A stretch of 64,000 bases of DNA from Rhizomys pruinosus (lineage: Eukaryota; Chordata; Mammalia; Rodentia; Spalacidae): positions 669,048 through 733,047 of the forward strand of contig VZQC01000286.1 in the NCBI GenBank assembly GCA_009823505.1. The letters are read 5' to 3'. The translations under genes and the position numbers were made by a program. The notes beneath the pieces were generated by a model, which searched no databases, was not told the DNA's origin, and was given only the letters and a program-made list of their open reading frames with translations. Below are positions 34,376 to 44,690 of the stretch, piece by piece; the first letter of the stretch is position 1; each line of letters starts with the position of its first letter.

Positions 34376-34624
34376 TCCAAGTTTTAAGGCATCTGCTTGT
34401 GTAAGTAATTCTCTGTAACAACTAAAAATATTCTTTGTGAGATTGTCCCATAAGTGGCTCTATTTTGTAGTGAGCCATGTAGTGACCCCTATGGTTTGTG
34501 TGGTATGACTAGGACCCAAGACTTTGGATTAGCAGGGCGAATATGCTCATCATTTAGTGATCTAGCATCTGGGGAATACGTTTACTAGAACCAGTGCGCA
34601 TATTAAGCCCTAAGTATAAAAATG

Positions 34625-34945
34625 TACCTGATGGGTTAAATAGATGGCTTTGTCACTAAAGTTCTTGCTATGCAAGCACAACATTCTAAGTTTGTATCCC
34701 TGAGTAAAATGTCAGGCACAGTTCCATTTGTCTGTAATCCTGACACATGGGAGGTGGAAATTGGAGGATCCCAAGACTTACTGGCCAGTTAGTCTAGGCA
34801 AGAGTGAGCTCTGATTTCATGGAGGGATCCTGTCTCAGAAAATAAGGTGGAGAATGTTTGAAGAATAAAACCAACATTAAGGTCTGCTCTCCACACAGAT
34901 TCACATACAAAAGGCACATGTGCATGTGTGTACACATACACATAC
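34625..34945 (+). mobile_element. B4 SINE (ID+B1 dimer)
   Basis: taaatagatggctttgtcac, then tgctatgcaagcacaa, then aatcctgacacatgggaggt, then gatcctgtctcagaaaataa and ggtctgctctccaca. Followed by CA/AAAC/AAAT simple repeats to 34980. Confidence 0.82.
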
Positions 34946-34980
34946 AAACAAACAAACAAAAATAAATAAATAAATAAATA
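34946..34980. repeat. (AAAC)n(AAAT)n tail repeat
   Basis: aaac units, then aaat units, immediately 3' of the B4; derived from its tail. Confidence 0.95.
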
Positions 34981-36298
34981 GCCGTGGATCTTGAAATGTT
35001 GGAAATAGTAACGTACAAAGGAAAGGTATGCAGTAAAGAAAGGAAAAAGAAAGAACACCAAACGATTCTGTCTGTAACCCTTTTCTGAACTCCCCACACA
35101 TAAACAGTACTCTTTCACCAAGTGCAATTATTTCTTCTTTGCAAATAATTGTAATCTCCAGTATTGATTCTTTTGCCTCCTCTGGAGGAAATGGGAGACT
35201 TGAGATGATGGTGTACTCAGGAGCCCTTGAGTCTGAATTTGAAAATATCACATGAGAAATGTGAAGGTCATGTGCATAAATCTACATATGATTACATTCA
35301 TGTATGTGTTAATTACTTCTAAAGAAGTTAAGATCAAACATATGGAAAACCATATGTACTAGGAGAAAAAAGAAAACTCAGGTGTGTTCCATATATCAAA
35401 GTGTAGCAGTCTAGCCTGGTCAGGCTGATTGATGTTAGTTAGAGGGCACGTGTGAGTTGTCTTTAAATTATAATAGAGTGAATAAGACTGTCTTTTACTA
35501 GTTGAAATGAGAAGGTCAACGGCAGAAAAAATATATTTGAATAAAATATTAAAGAATTCAAATTATATTTGAGTTTCTTGGGGGATTTTGTCCACCAGGT
35601 CTAAGATACTTTGCGTATTTATGAGAACACCCAGAGACAGAAAAGACATGAGAGCATGTTTACTTTCATTCAGCTCTGCTGGGAACAATGAGTGAGATGT
35701 CCCTCCCTAGCAGAGCTTTGCACATATCAAAGTTGTTACAGAAAGCTTTGGATAAGCCTGGCTTTCCCCAACTTCCATGAATATTTCATTTTAATTTACA
35801 TAATCATTTGTAGTTTGTATCATTTAAACATAATCAATGCTCTTAATAAGATACTTTTAAAATGTCATGAGATTTATACTCTTGTGGTTTAAGTGAGTTT
35901 AGTTAAGAAGTTGACTTTGTCTGGGAGTCAAATAAAGTATAGGTAATGTCATTACCCTTTGCTAAAAGCAATGAGTATTACTTTGTTTATACTATTTCTC
36001 AAATATCAATGAAGACTGCAATTTTTTCAAATAAAACAGAATTCTATCAAGCATCATTTTACTTAAAATAATTGGAGAATGTGTAGGAGAGATTGGAGAA
36101 AGGATGGGCTCCACACCAATAATTTTATTGTCCAAAAAACAACTTCAAAGGGGGCTTTGAAATAAAATACATTTTCCAATTAAAAGAGAAGCAATCAATT
36201 TTATGATAATGTTAGACCACTAAAGAGTGTACCCAGAAACAATGTGTACCATCAGGAGAGTATGTAAATTATATTTATTTATTTATTTTAATTTATTT
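34981..36298. other. Unclassified AT-rich DNA
   Basis: About 1.3 kb without a recognised repeat, exon or RNA. Open frames here are short and have no acceptor or donor context. Confidence 0.4.
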
Positions 36299-36299
36299 G

Positions 36300-36301
<2 letters not shown>

Positions 36302-36345
<44 letters not shown>
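36302..36345. repeat. (GT)n microsatellite
   Basis: About 22 gt units. It adjoins an antisense B2-like relic at about 36360-36440 (ggcaccaggaatcaaactca). Confidence 0.95.
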
Positions 36346-36346
<1 letters not shown>

Positions 36347-36834
36347 CTCTGTTCTCTCTTTCTGCAATGTAGGCACCAGGAATCAAACTCAGATTGTCAG
36401 GCTTGGCAACAAGAATCTGAAACCACTTGCTGTTCCTAAAATCATGTTTCTTTTTCCTCTTCCCTTCCTCCAGAAAGAGTTCACCAAGAAGTTATCTCAG
36501 GTTTTGTACCAGGAGTATAGATTCCAAAGTCTGAATATTAATTTATTGAAGGAAACATGCTGTTCTAGTGAATTGTTATTAAAGAAAACATGGTCTTCCA
36601 TATTAGAGGGGAGGAGTGAGGAGACACACTAGAGTTGGAGAAGGGCAAGAATTGTTGTAGATTTGTAGATCACTATAGTGACAGGGAGAATATTTGAGCA
36701 AGAGAAGCAGGTGTTACACTTAAGAGGACTTGATGGCTGAATAGATATGAAGAGGGAATGGAAGTCAGCAGTCTACTAGAATGCCTAGGTAGAAGTTGCT
36801 GACTTTTAGCCAAATGAGATACAGACAGCACAGG
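36346..36834. other. B2 relic and unclassified DNA
   Basis: Antisense B2-like relic at 36360-36440. The remainder is unclassified. Confidence 0.4.
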
Positions 36835-37054
36835 GGATGTATATCAGTTAGTAAACTACTTGCTTAGCATATATGAAGCCTGAATTTTAATCTTATTACT
36901 ACATGAATTGGGTGGGGCTATGCATGCTTGTAATCCCAGCATTTGGATGATAGAGACCAGAAGGTCAGAAGTTTGAGGTCATTCTTGGCTACATAGCAAG
37001 TTTGAAGCCTTCCTGTACTACATTAGAACCTATCTCAAAAATGAATGAACGAAT
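36835..37054 (+). mobile_element. B4/ID_B1-type SINE, diverged
   Basis: gatgtatatcagttagtaaa, then gcttgtaatcccagcatttg, agtttgaggtcattcttggc, tacatagcaagtttgaagcc and aacctatctcaaaaatgaat, with a simple-repeat tail. Confidence 0.72.
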
Positions 37055-37155
37055 GAATGAAAAGAAAGAATGAAAGAAAGAGAGAGAGAAAAGAAAAAAA
37101 TAAGGAAGGAAGGAAGGAAGGAAGGAAAGAAAAAGAAAGAAAGAAAGAAAGAAAG

Positions 37156-37210
<55 letters not shown>

Positions 37211-37211
37211 A
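37055..37211. repeat. (GAAA)n/(GGAA)n microsatellite, ends at an N
   Basis: Purine tetranucleotide array (gaaa, aagg and agaa units) running into the N at 37212. Its true length is unknown because the array is cut by the ambiguous base. Confidence 0.95.
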
Positions 37212-37234
37212 NCTAACAATGTTGAACACTTTTT

Positions 37235-37386
37235 TTTTTTGGTCTTTTCAAGACAGGGTCTCCCTGTAACCCCAGCTGTCCTGGAACTCACTTTATAGAC
37301 CAGGCTGGCCTTGAACTGACAAAGATCTGCCTGCCTCTGCCTCCTGAGTGCTAGAATTAAAGGCATGTGCCACCACACCCAGCAAA
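37235..37386 (-). mobile_element. B1 SINE inserted into L1
   Basis: Antisense B1 with poly-T at 37231-37240 and caagacagggtctccctgta. It is flanked by the duplication aatgttgaacacttttt (about 37218-37234 and 37387-37403), which is L1 sequence, so the B1 is younger than the L1. Confidence 0.93.
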
Positions 37387-37659
37387 AATGTTGAACACTT
37401 TTTAAGGTGTTTCTCAGCCATCTTTACTTCCTCATTTGTGAAGTCTCTGTTCAGCTCTTTACTCCATCTTTTAAGTGAGTCATTTGTTTTCTTATTTCTT
37501 TGTTTTTTGAGTAGTTTATATTTTCTGGAAGTTAAGGATCTGTCAGATGTATCAGTAGTAAAGGTTTTCCTCCCACTCTGTGGGTTTTCTCTTCACTTCA
37601 CTGATTGTTTCTTCTGCTGTACAAAAGCTTTTGAGTTTAATGAGGACCCACTTGTCAAT
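37384..37659 (-). mobile_element. L1, 3' (sense) part of a twin-primed insertion
   Basis: Antisense to the window: aaggtgtttctcagccatct, agtctctgttcagctcttta, then cactctgtgggttttctctt. At 37659 it meets an oppositely oriented piece of the same element. Confidence 0.85.
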
Positions 37660-38405
37660 AAAAACAATAAAATACCTAGGAACAAACCTAACCAAAGATA
37701 CCAAAGATCTCTACAACAAAAATTTTAAACCCCTGAAGAAGGAGATTGAAGAAGACATCAGAAGATGAAAAGACCTCCCATGGTCATGGATTGGAAAAAT
37801 TAATGTAGTAAAAATGTTCATTCTACCCAAATTAATACACATATTCAATGGAATCCAAATTAAAATCCCTAAGGGTTTCTTCATAAACTTGGGAAAAAAA
37901 TCCTCAAATACATATGGAAAAACAAATGACCCCCAAGAGCCAAAACAACCCTGAGTGAAAAGAGCAACACAGGGGGGAATCTCTATACCAGACTTCAAAG
38001 TATATTACAGGGCTATAGTCATAAAAACCAGCCTGGTACTGGCACAAAAACAGACCTGTAGACCAATGGAACAAAACCGAAGATCAAAACTTCATCACAT
38101 ACAATTTCAGGCACCTCATATTTGACAAAGGGGCCAAGAAGACTCAATGGAGGGAAGACAGCATCTTCAGCAAATGGTGTTGGTAAAACTGGATCACCAC
38201 TTGTAGAAGAATAAAATTAAATCCCTACCTCTCATCCTGAACAAAAATCAACTCCAAATGGATCAAGGACCTCAACATGAAACCCCAAAGTCTGAAGGTG
38301 TTAGAAGAAAATGTTGGCAGCAACCTACTAGACATAGGCATAGGAAAAATACTTTCTAAATCAGACAGCAGCTGCACAAGAAATAAGGTCAACAATCAAC
38401 AAGTA
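37660..38405 (+). mobile_element. L1, inverted 5' part (ORF2 segment)
   Basis: Sense-strand ORF2 sequence from aaaatacctaggaacaaacc through ggattggaaaaattaatgta, tggtactggcacaaaaacag, ctcatatttgacaaaggggc, to gtcaacaatcaacaag. The last bases overlap, in L1 coordinates, the first bases of the opposite piece at 37659 (complement of attgacaag-tgg). This is the geometry of twin priming. Frameshifts and stops prevent a long open frame. Confidence 0.88.
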
Positions 38406-38653
38406 GTGATACAGTTTTAAGAGGTTCGTTACAGACTCATCCTTTCCCAGAGGCATCAGGTGGCATTAAACGGTGCTTTAAAAAATAAAATAGGGAACTA
38501 GCTACAATAGGTGACTGGGGACAATGAGTGAAGGGAACAAAGAAGAACAAAGAAAAATCACATAATGAACATTGCATGAGGAAACCCATTATTGTCTATG
38601 CTAATTGAAATGTTTTCAGTACAGTGTGTGCTAAAGTTACAAATGAAAAAAAG

Positions 38654-38937
38654 GGGGTCTAGGGAGATGGTTCAGTCAATAAAGCATTGGTCATGCAAGC
38701 AGGAGGACCTGATTTCACATTCCCAGCATTCATATAAGATGCTGGGTGTGGCACCACATACCTGTTACTCCAACATAGATGAGGCAGAGATAATCCCTAA
38801 GGCTTGTTGGGCAACCATTCTCCCCAAATAATCTGTGAGCACTGGGCCAGTGAGAGACCCTGTCTCAAAAAATAACATAGAGAATGGTAGAGGAAGATAT
38901 CCAATATCAGTTACTGGTCTCCACACACAGAAGCATC
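38654..38937 (+). mobile_element. B4 SINE
   Basis: ggtctagggagatggttcag, gtcatgcaagcaggaggacc, gatgctgggtgtggcaccac, gagagaccctgtctcaaaaa, then tactggtctccacacacaga. Confidence 0.87.
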
Positions 38938-38975
38938 ATATATATATATATATTTATATATATATATATATATAT
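38938..38975. repeat. (TA)n microsatellite
   Basis: ta dinucleotides with one interruption, at the B4 3' end. Confidence 0.95.
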
Positions 38976-39089
38976 CCTACAAAGATCAATTTATGTCTTG
39001 AAATGTCCTTCCATGTGGATCTATTCACTGGGCCCACCAAGAGTCCTATCTTTCCTCCTCTCAGCAACCATCAATTGCCCAAAATTTCC

Positions 39090-40330
39090 TTAAGGTGATT
39101 TAAATTTCTTATCCACTTCCTCATTTATAGGCTAGGATTTTGTCTAGTATGACCTTGCACAGGATTTGTGCATGCTGTATGCATAGCTGCGAGTTCATAT
39201 GAGGAACTGTCCAGCTGTCTGGAAGACTGTTTCCTTGTGGTCACCTACTCCGTCTGGTCTTATCTTCTTTTACTACCTCATCCACAATGATCCCTGAGCC
39301 TTGGGAGGCAAAGGTGAAATGAGTGTCCCATTCAGAGCTAAGCATTCTGTGGCCCCTTGTTCTCTGTGCATTAGCTAATTGTGGGTTCCTGTGTTAATTA
39401 CCATGTGCTGCATAAGAAAACCTCTCTGGAGAGGGTTGACTGATAGATTCGTTATATGCATAGAGGATGCAATGAAGATGTGTTTCTTAGAGCTAAGCAT
39501 GTCTCAGACATCTATTCTATAAATTTTACTATTTGTAGAACACTGTATTAGCTCCATGTTTTACAACAAGCACTTCTTTGTTGAAGGGTGAGAGGTACAC
39601 TTGTCTGTAAATACAATGTTACATACTTATAATACAGTAAAAAATTGCATTGGTCTAGGGATGTGGTAAGAGTATGTTTTTCTCTCAAATCTATGACCAC
39701 TCCTGCCATGAGTATTTGGTTATATTTAGAATACCACACATAAGTTCTTTCCCATTGAGCAAGCCTTAAATCCAACCTGACAACTGTTGATCACCTCCAA
39801 GATAAAAGTATGAATACTGCACCAATAGAAATAGTTTGTTGGAGTCAACTTCCACATGGAGAATATTGAGAAAGACTGAGAAAGAGAGGAAAAGCATGTT
39901 CGGCAGAATACATGAGCTCTGGTAGGGTGGGGGATAGGGTGGGGGACACAGGTCTAGATTTGATAATCGTGTACAAAATATATATTAAAACAAAAGAAAT
40001 AGTTTGTTGGGCTAGTTTTTTTTAATTGGGCTTTAAAGCTGAGTAGGACTCTTGATTGGTTTGCTCCTTTGGCCATCAGAACAGTATCCTTGGATACAAT
40101 TAGAGCTAGTCTTTGGGGAGGAGGCTTCCAGGTCAGTCCAGCAGCATTATCCAAGTCCTGTGTCCAAACTGTGGCCTGTGTTCAGCAATGAGGACTTACC
40201 TTAAGTTCTGGAAGGAAATCAAGGGCTTTGTCATTAGTCTGTGTAATTTTGGGAGTCTCTTAGACTATCCTGGCCAACAACTTTAAGGGAGGTTTCTCCT
40301 GACTGGCACTGTGTTTTTGTTGTATAGTTC
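39090..40330 (-). mobile_element. L1 (Lx-type) 3'UTR
   Basis: Antisense rodent L1 3'UTR about 1.2 kb long: aatgatccctgagccttggg, tgcattagctaattgtgggt, ttaattaccatgtgctgcat, gggatgtggtaagagtatgt, ctccaagataaaagtatgaa, caggtcagtccagcagcatt. An extra segment at about 39840-40010 interrupts it, with agaaatagtttgttgg repeated on both sides, which suggests a small insertion with target duplication. Confidence 0.72.
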
Positions 40331-40524
40331 TTAGCTATAATTCTGCTTTTGTAATATGTACCTAATAACACATGCATTTTTAATAAGACTTTAAAAACAT
40401 AATGGGTTTTGTGTATTTCACAAAGTATATCTTAATCATATTTAAGATGCTTCCTCTATCTGCACCCCCTCATATCCCTCCATACTGGATTCCATACATT
40501 CTGTCGTATATTTGTAAAGTCTAT
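40331..40524. other. AT-rich stretch before hairpin
   Basis: Contains a minus-strand L1-3'-end-like sequence (tttgtgtatttcacaaagta). Not otherwise classified. Confidence 0.35.
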
Positions 40525-40560
40525 CGAGTCAAGTTTTGTCCTCGAACAAAACTTGACTCG
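40525..40560. repeat. Perfect 15-bp hairpin
   Basis: Stem cgagtcaagttttgt at 40525-40539 pairs exactly with 40546-40560. Loop is cctcga. It is not AT-only, so chance formation is unlikely. No U-tract follows and no RNA function is implied. Confidence 0.95.
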
Positions 40561-40712
40561 TGTGAGTCTATACACTGAAGCTTGGTCAACCTGTCTAGCA
40601 GGACTTTTGTTTTTATGAAGTGAGACTGTAGGTTGGCTCTAGAGTTGCTTTGGATGAGATTATGAACTGTTAAATAAAACCAGCATCCTCTAGGATTCCA
40701 CAAGGCTTTTTT

Positions 40713-40858
40713 TCCAGTCTTTTCAAGACAGGGTCTCCCTATAGCCCCAGTTGGCCTGGAACTTGCTCTGTACACCAGGCTGGCCTTGAACTCACAAAGA
40801 TCCATCTGCCTCTGCCTTCCAAGTGATAGGATTAAAGGCGTGTGCCAACACGCCAGGC
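40713..40858 (-). mobile_element. B1 SINE with target duplication
   Basis: Antisense B1 (tcaagacagggtctccctat, caccaggctggccttgaact, gtgtgccaacacgcc). Flanks ccacaaggcttttt (from 40698) and acacagggcttttt (from 40859) form a duplication. Confidence 0.92.
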
Positions 40859-41467
40859 AACACAGGGCTTTTTAAGTAAGAGTTCCAGAAAATCACACAT
40901 ATTCAGCTAGGGAGGGAGAAAGGCCTTAAATGTCAGTTGTGGTAGAATTCTTTCTTGTCAGCTAGCTAGAGGCTTCAACCAAACTCCCAAGTGATGGGTT
41001 CCCTCTCTGAGAACTTCCCCTTCTCATGGCCCTATAATTTTTCCTTTCTTTCAAGCCTGGCTCACTTATACTCAGCTGGTTTTCTCCTTTTCTCCTTAAA
41101 TTGCATCTAGGATCCCGGATCCTGGAATGGTACTGCCCACATTTGGGACAGGTCTTTCTCTTTACTCAATATTGTCTGGAAATGTCCTTACAGACTCACC
41201 CCATAGGTATAGCCACACCAGTCTCTTAGGCTATATTCTAAGTCCAGTCTACTTGACATCATCCAGTCAATGTCATCCTGCCTCGTGAAGAGTTTGTCCT
41301 TTACTGAGAACAAAGCCTCTGGATCCCAGGTCTTTCACAGAAATCGAAATGTCAGGTTTTTTGTCCTGAAATGAGACAGAAAAGTATTTAATGTTCCTAT
41401 GTCAAAAACATTAAAGAAGTGGCAACAATTTTTGTTTTAAGAAAATCTTTATTTCATCTAAAAGTGG
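40859..41467. other. Diverged interspersed repeat
   Basis: The central part (about 41100-41280) carries ggaatggtactgcccacatt and ccagtctacttgacatcatc. These resemble a common rodent repeat whose family name I cannot assign with confidence. No gene. Confidence 0.35.
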
Positions 41468-41683
41468 ATCTTTTTTTTATATAGATGAGTATATTGCCGT
41501 CCGCAGGTCTATAAGTGTACCTGTGTCATGCAATGCCCATGGAGGTCAGAAGAGTACCTCAGATACCCTGGAACAGCAGTTACAGATGGTTGCTGGACAA
41601 CATGTGGGTGCTGGGTATCAATTTGTGTCCTCTGCAAGACAGGCAGTACTCTTAAACAGTGACCCATCTCTCCACCTGCCTGG
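41468..41683 (-). mobile_element. B2 SINE, diverged
   Basis: Antisense B2: ggaggtcagaagagtacctc, acatgtgggtgctgggtatc, tcctctgcaagacaggcagt, then gacccatctctccacctgcc. Confidence 0.78.
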
Positions 41684-41876
41684 GAGTAAATATTTTTTCT
41701 TTTTCTTTTTAAAGGGGAGCTGGGGGTAAATTTTTAATTGTCAGCATGCAGACCATAAAAAGAAGCAGCTGTCTTGGTGATGGCAACCAATGAGCAGTAT
41801 AGAAAGAATGAGGATTGGCCAGAGTTATATAGTCAACTTGCAAAAGTCAAAGCATAAATCTCCTCCTCCTCCTCCT
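41684..41876. other. Unclassified DNA ending in (CTC)n
   Basis: Ends in a short tcc/ctc triplet run at 41859-41876 that is cut by the N at 41877. Confidence 0.5.
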
Positions 41877-41889
41877 NTCCCCCAACCCC

Positions 41890-42115
41890 ACCAAAAAAAA
41901 AGAGCGCAAACACGGCGAGCCAATTAAGCCAAAAAGCAAATTTATTGAACCAAGGATTAAAAACAATAGATTAGAAGGTCAAATCCAGCAATCCACACAG
42001 TTCTGAGAGAGCACGACAGCGATAGCCTTACCTATCTAACCTGCGCTTATCTTGCAAAGCTGGGTGCCGGGAAGGGGGGTGAACTAGTCCGGACGTGACA
42101 GGAGGACATGATATT
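41890..42115 (-). mobile_element. LTR-like fragment (endogenous retroviral type)
   Basis: On the minus strand an AATAAA signal (ttcaataaatttgc) is followed by ttggcttaattggctcgccg and a GT-rich end, as in the U3/R region of rodent endogenous retroviral LTRs. No gag, pol or env sequence is present. Probably a solo or partial LTR; it begins just after the N at 41877. Assignment is by architecture only. Confidence 0.35.
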
Positions 42116-42597
42116 CATTTTCAAATATCCCATCTGTCTTTTGTTAAACGAGCTATTAGGAACAGTACACATTTTATTATAAAGGAGGAAAATCCCTCTG
42201 AATCAAACCCATTTTGAAATAAAAAGGAAATATTTAAGTAAAAGAAAATAAAAAAAAAAAAGGAGGGGGAAAGAGAGGGGGGGGAAGAAAAGGGGAAAAA
42301 GAAATAATATTCCTAGAAGAAATTTGGGGAAGAAATTTGGGGAAAATTATAGGGTGCTTTTGAAGTCATAGTTAAAATATATTGTTCTGTCTAATTAGAT
42401 ATACCTAAATGGGAGAAGAGAGAGAGAGAGAGAGAGAGAGAAGGAGAGAGAGAAGAGAAGAGAGAAAGATAGGATAATGAATATTAGAAAGGTGCGAACA
42501 AAAGAAGGAAGGCATCTGCCCCTATCTCTCAAATCAGCTATAGGCTTCTCTGAATACAAAAATAACATAGGAGATGCACCTCATCTTCCCTGTTACT
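42116..42597. repeat. Purine-rich low-complexity DNA
   Basis: A/G-rich tracts (42236-42300) and a (ga)n array at about 42418-42475. No gene. Immediately precedes the inverted-repeat arm. Confidence 0.6.
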
Positions 42598-42671
42598 TGA
42601 ATGGAAAAGGATTAAAAGATGGAAGTAGGTATACACCATACCACTTTATTTCATAACTCTAAATACATCTG

Positions 42672-42915
42672 GGCTGGGCGGATTTATCTTCGTTTGGTCG
42701 CGTGCTGTGGTCGCATTCTGAAGACCCTGCATTTAATCCCAGCATTGCTAAGCACCCAGACATTCTGATCCCGACAATAAAATAAAATCCCAGCCCTCAG
42801 AAAGTAGAGGCAGAAAGGAGGAATTTAACATAATCCTTAGGTACAGAGAAGCCACAGGGCTAGCCTTGGCTACAGATACAAAAATAATACTAAGTTCATA
42901 CAAACACAAATACAG
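42672..42915 (+). mobile_element. B4/ID_B1-type SINE, arm 1
   Basis: Counterpart of the minus-strand element at 63690-63930. Recognisable at tttaatcccagcattgctaa and agaggcagaaaggagg. The 5' part (gtcgcgtgctgtggtcgcat) is corrupted compared with arm 2. Confidence 0.6.
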
Positions 42916-43890
42916 TTTTTTAATAATGGGTAACATAAAATAGATCAAACTGCATGACTAGAGGTCGGTCAAGTAGGAAATTTAATTAAGAAAACTATGA
43001 GCTTGTGTTTTTTTTTTTTTTTTGTTCACCTAGTAAAATAATCTGACCTAATTTGCTGGTGTTGGATCGTGGTACATATGATTTACCTAAAGGGTGATGG
43101 GGAATGGGACCACGCACCGGAGGAGAGAAAAGCTCTGCTGGCGTAAACAGAATGAGGCAGAAAGTAGCTAATTATATGCATTAATCGGAGGTCTACAGTC
43201 TAGGGAGGGACGGCATTGGAGCTATCAATTTAACCTTTGAACAGTAAGGTGTCGTGGGTGGGGTGAGCTGAAAGATCTGACATCCCAGGAATGTTTTGTC
43301 TGTGTTGTCCCAGTGGTTCCAGCAGGAAGATGAGAATCATATAGAGAAGAACCACCCTATAGGTACTGAAGAGAACCCAATCAAGGTCCAAGAGACCCTA
43401 ATCTAGCTCAGCTGAAGTCTGCAAATTCAAGAGAAGTGGAGACTATCAGATGTAATTGAGTTTTGGGTAGCTTGTTACACAGCCAAAGCTAACAGTTACA
43501 ACTACTCAGCTGTGTATTTTACCATCTCATAACTGTATTTTCCTCTAGTGGTCCATTCCTTTACTCAGTTCTAAATTTCTGAACTCAATTATATTTTGGA
43601 ATTTATTGGTAACAGAGGATTCATGTGAGGTTGTTGAGGTTTTATTGTTTTAGCTCGGGTACATATAGCTTTAAACATATATATAGTAAACATAAGGGGC
43701 CATATATTATCAGAACATTTGTCTATGTGAAATATCCAGAGGCGCTGGCTAGTATGAGGTCAGAAAAAATAAATATAGGAATTGCTGCAAAAATTAAGCT
43801 TAGTAGAAAATGATCCCAAAGTTCAGTGTCTATACAATAAATACGTATGTAAATATGCATGCCTTAACCCACCTGAGGCCACACACACAT
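42916..43890. other. Unclassified DNA, arm 1
   Basis: No gene recognised. The 43000-43260 stretch differs strongly from its mirror (63420-63620), while 43270-43870 matches its mirror (62880-63440) well. Confidence 0.45.
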
Positions 43891-44135
43891 TCATCCCCAA
43901 TTGTTTCCCCTTTTTCAATTATCTGTATTTTTATCTTTAGGCGTGGTTGTTCCATGACTGTATGTAAATGTACTATGTGCATGCGTGCCTTGGAGGTGAT
44001 AAAGGGCCTCATTGGATCCCCTGGAATAGGGAGTGCAAAGCTTTGTAGCCAATCAAGGTATGGTGCTGGGAAATGCAACCCTGTCCTCTGCAAGAGCATC
44101 ATGTATTCCAACTAAGGAGCCATCTCTCTGGCCCC
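43890..44135 (-). mobile_element. B2 SINE, arm 1
   Basis: Antisense B2, ending gccatctctctggcccctca. Mirror copy at 62605-62830. Confidence 0.72.
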
Positions 44136-44438
44136 TCAAAAAAACTGAACAATATTATAAAACATATGTTGCTAAGGTCAAATCCAAGTCCAATGACATC
44201 ACAGTTTTTAGGGGAGGAATCAAGGCATTTTAGAATCCTCTATGTAATTTGACTTTCATTACCAAAATACACATTAATCTTCCTTTTCTATAAAGATAAC
44301 TCAAAACGTTTTCTTATATTGCTGTATATTAGCCAGCAACACACATTAAGTTTTAATTTTCCTCTGCCGAAAGCCATCTTATAATATTCCTCAGGTCTTT
44401 ACTTTGTGACTACTTAGGATATTGAAAGAAGTGAATTG

Positions 44439-44690
44439 GGGGCTGAGAGAGGGCTCAGCAGTTAACAAAGCACAACCTGCTCTTGCAGAGGACCCGGGGT
44501 GGATTCCCAGCACCCACTGGCTGCTAACAACCATCTGTTAGCCGCAGTTCCAGGGGGAATAAGTACACCCTCCGTATCTCTTCTGACCTCCACGGTAGTT
44601 CATCACATGGTTGCACCAACCTACATGCAGAAGTGGTACAAATTCATAACAGAAAAAAAGAAAAATAAAAAAAGAAAGATTGAAGAGCTA
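44439..44690 (+). mobile_element. B2 SINE, arm 1 (corrupted)
   Basis: gggggctgagagagggctca, gctcttgcagaggacccggg, ggttgcaccaacctacatgc and an A-rich tail. Mirror copy 62091-62310 is cleaner and has a clear target duplication. Confidence 0.85.

Noticed and set aside
37055..37211. CRISPR-like regular repeat array
   Set aside because: Tetranucleotide microsatellite without spacers, in a mammalian genome.
36989..37378. Minus frames with Phe/Leu/Ser repeats, looking like a membrane protein
   Set aside because: They translate the (GAAA)n array plus antisense B1. Low complexity and cut by an N.
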